Below, one piece after another: positions 41,172 to 48,527 of a stretch of 64,000 nucleotides of DNA (its first letter is position 1; every line of letters starts with the position of its first letter). The position numbers and the translations under genes are program-made. Under the pieces are notes generated by a model that saw only the letters and a list, made by a program, of their open reading frames with translations, was not told where the DNA came from and did no database searches. The stretch comes from JAIBJN01 sp963842305 (lineage in GTDB: Bacteria; Actinomycetota; Thermoleophilia; Gaiellales; Gaiellaceae), in the NCBI GenBank assembly GCA_963842305.1, contig CAWJFW010000003.1:510567-574566 (forward strand), written 5' to 3'.

Positions 41172-42675
41172 GGCCAACCGCGTGCTCGTCGTCGGCTGGG
41201 ACGGGGCCGACTGGGACATCCTCGACCCACTGCTCGCCGCCGGCGAGCTTCCCGTGTTGCAGGAGTTGATCGTGCGCGGCCAGCGAGGCGTTTCGCGCTC
41301 CTGCCTCCCCTCGCATTCGTGGGCAGCCTGGCCGACCTTCCTGACGGGGAGGGATCCCGGCGGGCACGGCGTCTTCGACATCCTCGAATACCGGCCGGGG
41401 GCCACGCGGCGGTTGCCGGTCTCCTATCGCTCCATCCTCGCTCCCACCTGGCCAGAGCGCCTCTCCGAGGCGGGCAGGACGACGTTGCTGCTCAACGTGC
41501 CGCTGACGTATCCGCCGCCCGCGATTCGCGGGGTCGCCGTCGCCGGGGGCGTCGTGCCGCCCGGCCGAGCCTTCAGCCATCCCGAGGCGGCGGGCGCGCG
41601 CGTCGGCTGGCCGATCAACGGTGGCTCCTGGACGACGTTCCGTCATCGTCCGCTCGACCTGGTCGCCGACCTCGAGGGCCTGATCCGCAAGCGCGCCGCG
41701 GCGACGCGGACGCTCCTCGACGAGGAGGCCTGGGACGCGGCGTGCATCGTCTTCGTCTCCCCCGATCGGCTTCAGCACTGCCTGCTCGAGTACGTTCATC
41801 CGGGGCATCCCCGTCACGCGGAAGCGGCGGCGTCGCCGGTCGCCGATCACGTCCGCGGCGTCTACCGCCTGCTCGACCAGGAGCTCGGGACGCTCCTCGA
41901 ACGCACCGACGACGACGACCTCGTCGTCCTCATGTCGGATCACGGTCATCAGCCGTGCACGCGCGCTCTGTCGATGAACAAGGTGCTGGAGCACCTCGGG
42001 TTCCTGCGTTTCGGGCGCGGCTCGGCTCTCGTGAACCTGCTCGCGTGGGGTCGCGTCCGATCGCTCGCGCGGGTCGCCTACGACCGCCTCGGGCTCCATG
42101 GCCGGGTCGCCGTTCCGACCGCGCCGATCGACTGGGAGCACACGACCGCGTACACGAGCGTGGTCTCGACTGGGGAGGGCGTCTCCCTCAACCTCGCCGG
42201 ACGCGAGCCGAACGGCACCGTCGCGCGCGGGGATTTCGAGCGCGTGCGCGACGAAGTTGCGGCTGCGCTCCTCGCGTTCACCGATTCGGAGACGGGTGCG
42301 CATCCGATCGGCGGCGTGCTCCGCAAGGAGGACGTGCTCTCCGGCCCGTATCTCGACCGCGCTCCCGACCTGCTGCTTCAGCCAGCGCCGCTCTACAGCC
42401 TGACGCATGCGCGCCAACTGGTGGAGGCCGCGGATTGGCTTTCGGGCGACCACCGCCCCGAGGGCATCTACGCATTCGCGGGCGCGGGCGTCGACCCCGG
42501 CGAAGGCCCGGAGATCTCGCTGGCGGACTTCGCGGGCCGGATCGCAGTTGGCGTTGGGCTCGAGGCAGACCCCGAGTGGGGGCGAACCGCGCCCGGGGAG
42601 GCGGTCGGTGTTTTCAGCAAAGAGGATGAGCGGCTGGTGGAAGAGCGTCTCCGCGGCCTCGGCTACCTCGAGTAG
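41170..42675 (+). CDS. alkaline-phosphatase-superfamily phosphodiesterase / nucleotide pyrophosphatase-like
   Basis: 501 residues. Type I phosphodiesterase fold (PF01663): VLVVGWDGADWDILDPLL at the N-terminus supplies metal-binding Asp, SCLPSHSWAAWPTFLTGRDPGGHGVFD the nucleophile region, VSPDRLQHCLLEYV and VLMSDHGHQP further metal ligands. No signal peptide, so it is cytoplasmic unless exported by another route. Such proteins are common in actinobacterial and archaeal glycan clusters. Possible substrates are nucleotide sugars, lipid-linked phosphates or sulfate esters. A sulfatase is less likely because the Cys/Ser-x-Pro-x-Arg motif is absent. Confidence 0.72.
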   Translation: MANRVLVVGWDGADWDILDPLLAAGELPVLQELIVRGQRGVSRSCLPSHSWAAWPTFLTGRDPGGHGVFDILEYRPGATRRLPVSYRSILAPTWPERLSEAGRTTLLLNVPLTYPPPAIRGVAVAGGVVPPGRAFSHPEAAGARVGWPINGGSWTTFRHRPLDLVADLEGLIRKRAAATRTLLDEEAWDAACIVFVSPDRLQHCLLEYVHPGHPRHAEAAASPVADHVRGVYRLLDQELGTLLERTDDDDLVVLMSDHGHQPCTRALSMNKVLEHLGFLRFGRGSALVNLLAWGRVRSLARVAYDRLGLHGRVAVPTAPIDWEHTTAYTSVVSTGEGVSLNLAGREPNGTVARGDFERVRDEVAAALLAFTDSETGAHPIGGVLRKEDVLSGPYLDRAPDLLLQPAPLYSLTHARQLVEAADWLSGDHRPEGIYAFAGAGVDPGEGPEISLADFAGRIAVGVGLEADPEWGRTAPGEAVGVFSKEDERLVEERLRGLGYLE

Positions 42676-42690
42676 ACCGGCGCTCGCGGC

Positions 42691-44166
42691 GTGAGCGAGG
42701 AACGCACCCTCCTCACCGGCACGGCGGCGAACGTCGTCGGACTCTGCGTCGGCGTCGCAGCGGCACTCGGCACCCAGATCCTGCTCGGCCGGACGCTCGT
42801 GCCCGGGGCCTTCGGCATCGTCACGGTCGCCGTCCAGGTCGCGTTCGTCGCGTCGGCAGGAAGCCGGTTCGGCATGGACATGGCCGCCGTGCGGCTGGTG
42901 GCTATCGGACGAGGCGCGAGCAGGGCCGACCATCTGCGAAGCCTGGTCGACCGGTGCGCCCTGATCGCCTTTACCGCGAGCATCGTCCTCGCGGCGCTGA
43001 TCGCGGCCTCGGCGCCCCTTTTCGGCGACTACGAGCGGGCGATCGCACTCTCGGCGCTCGGTATCCCGTTCCTCGCCCTCACGAGCGTCTATCTCGGCGC
43101 GACCCGGGGTCTTACGCAGATGCGGCAGACGCTCTACGTCTTTTGGATCGGCCAGCCGGTCGTCTGGATCGTGCTCGCAGGGGCCTTGATCGCGGCCGGT
43201 GGTGAGACCGACGCCGTCATCGTCGCGTACGGCGCCTCCTGGCTCGTCGGCTCGGTGGCCGCCTGGGCACTCTGGCGCCGGGCGGCGCAGGCCTACTCCG
43301 GTCGAGCCGCGACCACGGCGGAAGTGCGGGAGGCGCTCCGCTACGGTCTTCCGCGGGCTCCGGCCGCACTGCTTGCCCAGGCGGTCTTCTGGGCGGACCT
43401 GTGGGTGCTCGCGGCCTTCGAGCAGGGAGACGATCTCGACGCCTACTCCGCGGCCGCCCGCGTGTCGCAGGTCCTGCTCCTCTTCCTCACGTCGTTGAAC
43501 CTGGTGTTCTCGCCGTTCGCGGCCGATCTCCACGCACGGGGCGAGCGCGAGCGGCTCGGGGAGCTCTTCAAGCGCAGCACGCGCTGGGCGCTCGCGGCCA
43601 CGCTCCCGCTCCTGATCATCTTGTTCGTAGCCGCCGACGACGTGCTCGAGGCGTTCTCGAGCCGCTACGACGTGGGTGAGACCGCGCTTCGTGTCCTTCT
43701 CGCCGGCCAGGCCGTGAACGTCGCAACGGGGGGCGTCGCCTTCATCCTCATCATGACCGGGTTCACGGGGGTCGACCTGGTCGACAACGCGGTCGGACTC
43801 GGGCTTCTCGTCGCTCTCGCCGTTGCGCTCACCGCTGCGTTCGGGATGGACGGGACCGCCGTGGCGGCGGCCGTCAGCATCTCGCTCCTCAACATCGTCC
43901 GCCTGGTGCAGGTTCGCCGCCGGATCGGGATCCAGCCGTACGACCGTGCCTACGTCGGGCTTGCCCTGCCCGCGGGCGCGGCTGCGCTCGCCGCGTTGGC
44001 CCTCCACGCCGCCCTCGACGGGCGGCCGTGGTGGGTGTCGCTCGCGGTGACCGCCACTGGGTGCCTGGCCGCCTACGTTGCGTTGCTTCCCATCGTGCTC
44101 CCGGCCGGCGAAAGAGCACATCTGACCGCCCCGATCGGATGGCTCAGGCGCGGGCCAGGGCTGTAG
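42691..44166 (+). CDS. Wzx/MATE-type polysaccharide flippase
   Basis: 491 residues with twelve to fourteen membrane helices. N-terminal GTAANVVGLCVGVAAALGTQILLGRTLVPGAFG is the usual opening of polysaccharide-biosynthesis flippases (MOP superfamily), which move undecaprenyl-linked repeat units outward. LRYGLPRAPAALLAQAVFWADLWVLAAF begins the second half. Start GTG 42691, 15 nt after the phosphodiesterase gene. A cognate Wzy polymerase could be one of the GT-C-like proteins, or the ABC-2 pair may be the main route; both transport types are in the cluster. Confidence 0.82.
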   Translation: MSEERTLLTGTAANVVGLCVGVAAALGTQILLGRTLVPGAFGIVTVAVQVAFVASAGSRFGMDMAAVRLVAIGRGASRADHLRSLVDRCALIAFTASIVLAALIAASAPLFGDYERAIALSALGIPFLALTSVYLGATRGLTQMRQTLYVFWIGQPVVWIVLAGALIAAGGETDAVIVAYGASWLVGSVAAWALWRRAAQAYSGRAATTAEVREALRYGLPRAPAALLAQAVFWADLWVLAAFEQGDDLDAYSAAARVSQVLLLFLTSLNLVFSPFAADLHARGERERLGELFKRSTRWALAATLPLLIILFVAADDVLEAFSSRYDVGETALRVLLAGQAVNVATGGVAFILIMTGFTGVDLVDNAVGLGLLVALAVALTAAFGMDGTAVAAAVSISLLNIVRLVQVRRRIGIQPYDRAYVGLALPAGAAALAALALHAALDGRPWWVSLAVTATGCLAAYVALLPIVLPAGERAHLTAPIGWLRRGPGL

Positions 44167-44285
44167 GCCGAGCAACCCGTTGCTTACGCGCCGTTCCGAC
44201 GGTAGCGGCTGCTATGGTCGCTGGCTGCTGAAATGAACACAATCGCGCGGGCACGCGCGGGTCCTGGAATGGAAGGGAGTTCGGA

Positions 44286-45461
44286 ATGCGGGTTTTGATT
44301 CTCGGCGGCGACGGCTACCTCGGCTGGCCCACGGCCATGCGCTTCTCCGGTCAGGGCCACGACGTCGCGGTGGTCGACAGCTTCGCCCGTCGCCGCTGGG
44401 TCGAAGAGGCGGGATCGCATTCCCTCACCCCGATCGCCTCGCTCGAGGAGCGCATCCAGGCGTGGAGCGAGGTCTCCGGCAAGGACATCGAAGCCTACAT
44501 CGGCGACATTGCCGAGGGGACCTTCGTCACGGACGTCGTCCGTGAGTTCGAGCCCGAGGCGATCATCCACTACGGCGAGCAGCCGAGCGCACCCTGGTCG
44601 ATGAAAAGCGTCGACCACGCGGTTGTGACGCAGGCGAACAACGTGATCGGCTCCCTCAAGCTTCTCTGGGCGATGCGAGACCACGCCCCGGACGCCCATC
44701 TGATCAAGCTCGGGACGATGGGCGAGTACGGCACGCCCAACATCGACATCGAAGAGGGCTTCATCGAGATCGACCACAAGGGCCGTAAGGACACGCTTCC
44801 CTTCCCCAAGCTGCCCGGGTCGCTCTATCACCTCTCGAAGGTGCACGACAGCCACAACATTCACTTCGCCTGCCGGATCTGGGGGCTTCGTGCGACCGAT
44901 CTCAACCAGGGCGTCGTGTACGGCATCGAGACGCCGGAGACCCGCCTCGACGAGCGCCTGATCACCAGGTTCGACTACGACGAGCTCTTCGGCACCGCGC
45001 TGAACCGGTTCGCCGTGCAGGCCGTGATCGGCCATCCGCTCACGGTGTACGGGAAGGGCGGCCAGACCCGCGGGTTCCTGAACATCGTCGACACGCTGCA
45101 GTGCGTCTCCCTCACCGCGGAGAACCCGCCGACCGAGGGCGAGTACCGCGTCTTCAACCAGTTCACCGAGGTTTTCAACGTCGCCGACCTCGCGGAGAAA
45201 GTCCGCCACGCGGCCGGCGAGCTCGGCATCGAGGTGCAGGTCGATCACGTGGTCAACCCGCGCCTCGAGCTCGAGGAGCACTACTACAACCCGGCGCACA
45301 CGAAGCTCCTCGAGCTCGGGCTGCAGCCGACACTCCTTTCCGAGACGCTCATCGAGTCCATGCTCGAGGTCATCAGGCGTCACAAGGACCGCGTCCTTGC
45401 CGACGTCATCGACCCCGTGACCCAGTGGCGTCGAGAACCGCTGGGACAGCCCGCGAAGTAG
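44286..45461 (+). CDS. sqdB: UDP-sulfoquinovose synthase
   Basis: 391 residues. Converts UDP-glucose and sulfite to UDP-sulfoquinovose with tightly bound NAD. The match to SQD1/SqdB is strong along the protein: LILGGDGYLGWPTAMRF, HYGEQPSAPWSM, KLGTMGEYGTPNIDIEEGFI, YHLSKVHDSHNIHF, DLNQGVVYG, RFDYDELFGTALNRF and GHPLTVYGKGGQTRGFL. Catalytic T144, Y181 and K185 correspond to the T-Y-K triad of plant SQD1. Preceded by GGAAGGGAG. No SqdX or SqdD sulfolipid synthase is in the window; the neighbours are a flippase and a polyprenyl-sugar synthase, so use in a glycan is possible. Confidence 0.93.
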   Translation: MRVLILGGDGYLGWPTAMRFSGQGHDVAVVDSFARRRWVEEAGSHSLTPIASLEERIQAWSEVSGKDIEAYIGDIAEGTFVTDVVREFEPEAIIHYGEQPSAPWSMKSVDHAVVTQANNVIGSLKLLWAMRDHAPDAHLIKLGTMGEYGTPNIDIEEGFIEIDHKGRKDTLPFPKLPGSLYHLSKVHDSHNIHFACRIWGLRATDLNQGVVYGIETPETRLDERLITRFDYDELFGTALNRFAVQAVIGHPLTVYGKGGQTRGFLNIVDTLQCVSLTAENPPTEGEYRVFNQFTEVFNVADLAEKVRHAAGELGIEVQVDHVVNPRLELEEHYYNPAHTKLLELGLQPTLLSETLIESMLEVIRRHKDRVLADVIDPVTQWRREPLGQPAK

Positions 45462-45626
45462 GAGTGCCCATTCAGGCAGTCCAGCCTCGACTCTGCGTCG
45501 CGAGCACCGGGCCAGAGGCCGCACTCGCCCGCAAGCAAGGCTGGTGGCCTTGGCCAGGGCGAGGGTGGGCTCTGGCACCGCGTGATCGCGGGGCAGAGAC
45601 AGGCTTGATTGCCTGGAGGGGCACTC
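45462..45626 (+). ncRNA. candidate rod-shaped structured RNA between sqdB and the GT2 gene
   Basis: This gap contains eight nested perfect helices in strict order: GAGTGCCC/GGGCACTC (45462-69 with 45619-26), CAGGCA/TGCCTG, AGCCT/AGGCT, CTCTGC/GCAGAG, CGCGA/TCGCG, GCCAGAG/CTCTGGC, CTCGCCC/GGGCGAG and CAAGGC/GCCTTG, closed by a TGGTG loop (45542-46). That is 50 bp separated by small internal loops. The outer helix starts on the base after the sqdB stop and ends one base before the next ATG; the downstream GGAGG (45615-45619) lies in the inner edge of this helix. Options are a cis-regulatory leader, a processed small RNA (6S-like rod) or a mobile palindrome. No known family is recognised. Confidence 0.65.
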
Positions 45627-45627
45627 G

Positions 45628-46680
45628 ATGGAGCTGACGCCGCTTCGAGCGGTCGGGCTCCTCGCGGCACTCCTGTTCGCGGTCGTCTCCATCTGGGCGT
45701 ACCGCCGCAGGAGGATCGGCAACGGCGACCTGATCCTCCGCTTCGGGTTCTTCGTCCTGCCGCTGCTCGTGGTCTCGCTCGAGCCTGCGATCTTCGGCTG
45801 GTTCCTCGACCAGTTCTCGTTCAAGGAGGGGGGCGGCGGACGGATCCTGGGCGCCGCGATCGTCGCCGTCGGCGTGCTCTACGGTCTCGGCTACGTCCTC
45901 GCTTCACGCCAGGAGCGGACGCGGCGCGACCTGACGCGGCTGATCGAGAACCTCGCCCTGAACGAGTTCCGCGCCACCGCGGACGTCGACGAGTTCGCGG
46001 GGGGCATCGCAGTGGTCATCCCCGCCTACAACGAGGCAGGGAACATCGTCCCGGTCCTCGGCAGTCTTCCGGCCGAGGTCTCGGGCCTCCGCCTGCACGC
46101 GATCGTCGTGGACGACGGCTCGTCCGACGACACGATGGAGCGGGCCCGCGCGGCGGGTGCGGCCGCGGTCCACCTCCCCCTCAACCGTGGCCAGGGAGCC
46201 GCGCTCCGCACCGGCTACCGGCTGGCGCTCGCAACGGGCGCGCGCCTGGTCGTCACCATGGACGCCGACGGCCAGCACCAGCCGGAGGAGCTTCCCCGCC
46301 TCGTTCAGCCGATCCTGGACGACAAGGTCGACGTGGTGAACGGGTCACGCGTCCTCGGCGCGGCGGACCCCAACCACGCTGCCCGGAAGCTCGGGATCAA
46401 GGTGTTTGCCTGGGCTCTCTCCCTACTCACGGCGAGTCGCGTGACCGACCCGGCCTGCGGCTACCGTGCCGTTCGGACCGAGGCGTTGCGGGATCTCGAG
46501 TTCCACCAGGACCAGTTCCACAACTCCGAGTTCATCCTGGAGGCGTCGAAGCGCAAGCTTCGGACGATGGAGGTGCCGGTCACCGTGTCGAGCCGGCTCT
46601 CGGGGGCGTCGAAGAAGCCGCCCCACTTCCGCTACGGCCTCGGGTTCGCCAACGCCCTGCTCCGTGCCTGGCTCCGCTGA
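45628..46680 (+). CDS. DUF2304 membrane domain fused to GT2 polyprenyl-phosphate sugar synthase-like domain
   Basis: 350 residues. Residues 1-105 hold three membrane helices and a basic loop like DUF2304 proteins. Residues about 125-350 are a DPM1/GtrB-type GT2 domain: VVIPAYNEAGNIVPVLGSLP, IVVDDGSSDDTMERA, LPLNRGQGAALRTGYRLAL, VVTMDADGQHQPEELPRLVQP (the DxD) and VNGSRVLG. It would load a sugar from a nucleotide donor onto a polyprenyl phosphate. Given its place after sqdB, a sulfoquinovosyl or hexosyl carrier is conceivable. Its leader is entirely the rod-shaped element. Convergent with the next sulfotransferase gene. Confidence 0.83.
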   Translation: MELTPLRAVGLLAALLFAVVSIWAYRRRRIGNGDLILRFGFFVLPLLVVSLEPAIFGWFLDQFSFKEGGGGRILGAAIVAVGVLYGLGYVLASRQERTRRDLTRLIENLALNEFRATADVDEFAGGIAVVIPAYNEAGNIVPVLGSLPAEVSGLRLHAIVVDDGSSDDTMERARAAGAAAVHLPLNRGQGAALRTGYRLALATGARLVVTMDADGQHQPEELPRLVQPILDDKVDVVNGSRVLGAADPNHAARKLGIKVFAWALSLLTASRVTDPACGYRAVRTEALRDLEFHQDQFHNSEFILEASKRKLRTMEVPVTVSSRLSGASKKPPHFRYGLGFANALLRAWLR

Positions 46681-46699
46681 CTTTTCGGGGGCCCGCTGC

Positions 46700-47452
46700 C
46701 TAGCCGGCGGTGGCAGAGCGCTTGCCCGAGGAGCCGCGCAGCGAACTCAGCCGCGCCAGAACGGTCTGGGTCGGCTGCGCCGTGCCAGCCCGAACCTCGT
46801 CGGCGATCGCGAGCAACTTGTAGTCGTCGGCGTACCACGCCTGCAGCGCTTCCGTCCCCTTCTCGCCGATGGATCGGTCACCCGTGTACTCGGTGCGATG
46901 CGCGACGGTGTCGTCCTGCGAGAGTGCGAGATCGGGAGGCAGTCCCAGCAGCTCCTTGATCTTCACCCAGTCGTCCGAGAGCGTCTCCTGCCGCGCGATG
47001 TACAGCACCTTGTCCAGGTTCTTCTGCAGGTACGAGGGCTTCCCTGTCCAGAAAGTCATGCGCCGTTTCAGGTGGCCGATCGACTGCATCGCGAACTTCG
47101 CCCGCCAGCGCTTCGTGCCGCGGCGCTCGGCGAGCGCGTCGGCGAGCTCCTGGGGGGTGGGGAACCATTCGAACGCCTGGCGCTCGGCCCTCGTGTGGCG
47201 GATGTAGTAGCGCGGCGCGCCCTCCCGGAGCCGGCTGTAGAAGCCCGAGACGAAGCGCGTGACGGGGTCGCGAAGGGGGAAGACAGCCATGTCCTCCGCC
47301 TCGAGGTCGGAGAGCACGAACTGATGGTTGTGCCCCCAGATCGGCCCCCACTGGGAGTCGAGCTTCCCGCCGGATTCCTTCCTTGCCTCACGGATCGCGT
47401 AGCGCATGACGCTGCCGCCGGCCTTGGAGACGTGGATGAAGTGAACCGCCAT
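46700..47452 (-). CDS. sulfotransferase family 2-like protein
   Basis: 250 residues from ATG 47452. HFIHVSKAGGSVMRYAI at the N-terminus is the HIPKTGGT-type PAPS loop of Sulfotransfer_2 and heparan/chondroitin sulfotransferase-like proteins, and FPLRDPVTRFVSGFYSRLREG is the 3'-phosphate loop. It lacks membrane helices. The longer in-frame extension to 47506 overlaps the upstream epimerase gene and adds no homology. With the epimerase it forms a two-gene minus-strand unit (14 nt between genes). Substrate unknown; a uronic acid or hexose residue in the capsule is typical for the family. Confidence 0.78.
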   Translation of the reverse strand: MAVHFIHVSKAGGSVMRYAIREARKESGGKLDSQWGPIWGHNHQFVLSDLEAEDMAVFPLRDPVTRFVSGFYSRLREGAPRYYIRHTRAERQAFEWFPTPQELADALAERRGTKRWRAKFAMQSIGHLKRRMTFWTGKPSYLQKNLDKVLYIARQETLSDDWVKIKELLGLPPDLALSQDDTVAHRTEYTGDRSIGEKGTEALQAWYADDYKLLAIADEVRAGTAQPTQTVLARLSSLRGSSGKRSATAG

Positions 47453-47466
47453 CCGAGCCGAGCAGT

Positions 47467-48402
47467 TTATCGACCGGCGCGGGCGGCGCCCGTCGTCGTG
47501 AACCATTCGTAGGTGAGGCGGAGGCCGTCCTCGAGCAGGACGCCGGGGCTGTATCCGAGGCGATCCCGCGCCTTTTCGACGAGCGAGTAGTTGCGCAGGA
47601 TCTCGCCCGGCCGAGGCGGTTCGCGCCGGATGCGCGGCTGACGCCCGGAGACCTCTGCGAGCCTCTCGACCAGATCGTTGACGCTGGTCTCGATGCCGCT
47701 CGCGAGCTGGAAGACCTCGCCGCCGACCCCTGGCGTCTCCGCGGCGCGCAGTAGGCCGTCAGCGAGGTCGGTGACGAAGACGAAGTCGCGCGTCTGCATG
47801 CCGTCTCCGTACACGACGAGCTCCTCGTTTGCGAGCAGGCGCCGGATGAAGAGCGGGATCACGTTGGACTTGTGCGCCGAGCGCTGTCCGTACGCGTTCG
47901 AGAAGCGCACGGCGATCGCGTCGAACCCGTACGCGCCGTGGAACGCCGAGCAGTACGCTTCGCCGGTCGCCTTGCTGGCCCCGTAGGGCGAAAGTGGCGC
48001 CGTCGGCTTGTCCTCGCTCGCCGGGTAGGCGCCTGCGCCGAGCGGAGCGTTGGACGAGGAAAAGACCAGACGCACCGCGCCGGCCTTGCGGGCAGCCCAA
48101 AGCGCCGAGAGCGTCCCGCGCGCGTTCAGGTCGAAGTCGGCGAACGGATCCTCGATCGACGGGACGACGCCCGTGCCGGCGGCGAGGTGGAAGACGACCT
48201 CGCACTGCTCGGCCGCGCGCGTGAGACCGTCGACGTCCCGCACGTCACCCTCGACGAGCTCTGCCTCTGTCCCCGCGAGATTGGCGGTGCTTCCGGTCGA
48301 GAGGTTGTCGAATACGCGAGTCGCGTATCCGCGCTCGCCGAGCAGACGCACCAGCGCCGAGCCGATGAAGCCGGCGCCTCCGGTGACCAGGGCCCTCCGC
48401 AC
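47467..48402 (-). CDS. NAD-dependent nucleotide-sugar epimerase/dehydratase
   Basis: 311 residues, extended SDR fold. VTGGAGFIGSALVRLLGERG, the DNLSTG loop, FHLAAGTGV, catalytic SSSNAPLG and YGASKATGE (Tyr and Lys), then VRFSNAYGQRS and the NGSRD-like YGDGMQTRDFVFVTDLAD. It is closest to UDP-glucose 4-epimerase / UDP-glucuronate 4-epimerase-like enzymes. The exact sugar cannot be read. GTG start 48402. Diverges from the large membrane protein gene across 125 bp that holds a possible -10 (TATCCT, 48474-48479 region) but no clear -35. Confidence 0.85.
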   Translation of the reverse strand: MRRALVTGGAGFIGSALVRLLGERGYATRVFDNLSTGSTANLAGTEAELVEGDVRDVDGLTRAAEQCEVVFHLAAGTGVVPSIEDPFADFDLNARGTLSALWAARKAGAVRLVFSSSNAPLGAGAYPASEDKPTAPLSPYGASKATGEAYCSAFHGAYGFDAIAVRFSNAYGQRSAHKSNVIPLFIRRLLANEELVVYGDGMQTRDFVFVTDLADGLLRAAETPGVGGEVFQLASGIETSVNDLVERLAEVSGRQPRIRREPPRPGEILRNYSLVEKARDRLGYSPGVLLEDGLRLTYEWFTTTGAARAGR

Positions 48403-48527
48403 CGGCGCGGAAGTCTAGCGGTGGCGCCGCAAGGGTCGCCTCACCGGTTGCTTCGTCGGACCGAGGGAAGCGCGTATCCTCTCCGCCCAGGTTTGGCGGC
48501 GATGGACGTAGCTCTCTCAGGCCGGAC

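Noticed and set aside
41170..42675. Sulfatase call for the alkaline-phosphatase-superfamily protein
   Set aside because: Tempting in a sulfated-glycan locus, but the formylglycine motif C/S-x-P-x-R is absent and the protein has no signal peptide.
41098..44175. 1025-codon minus-strand frame over the phosphodiesterase and flippase genes
   Set aside because: Charged low-complexity product, fully antisense to two genes with recognised folds and coding-like composition.
45462..45626. Insertion sequence or MITE as the default explanation of the rod-shaped repeat
   Set aside because: There is no flanking direct repeat and no transposase. The ends fit exactly between stop and start codons. It is kept only as an alternative.
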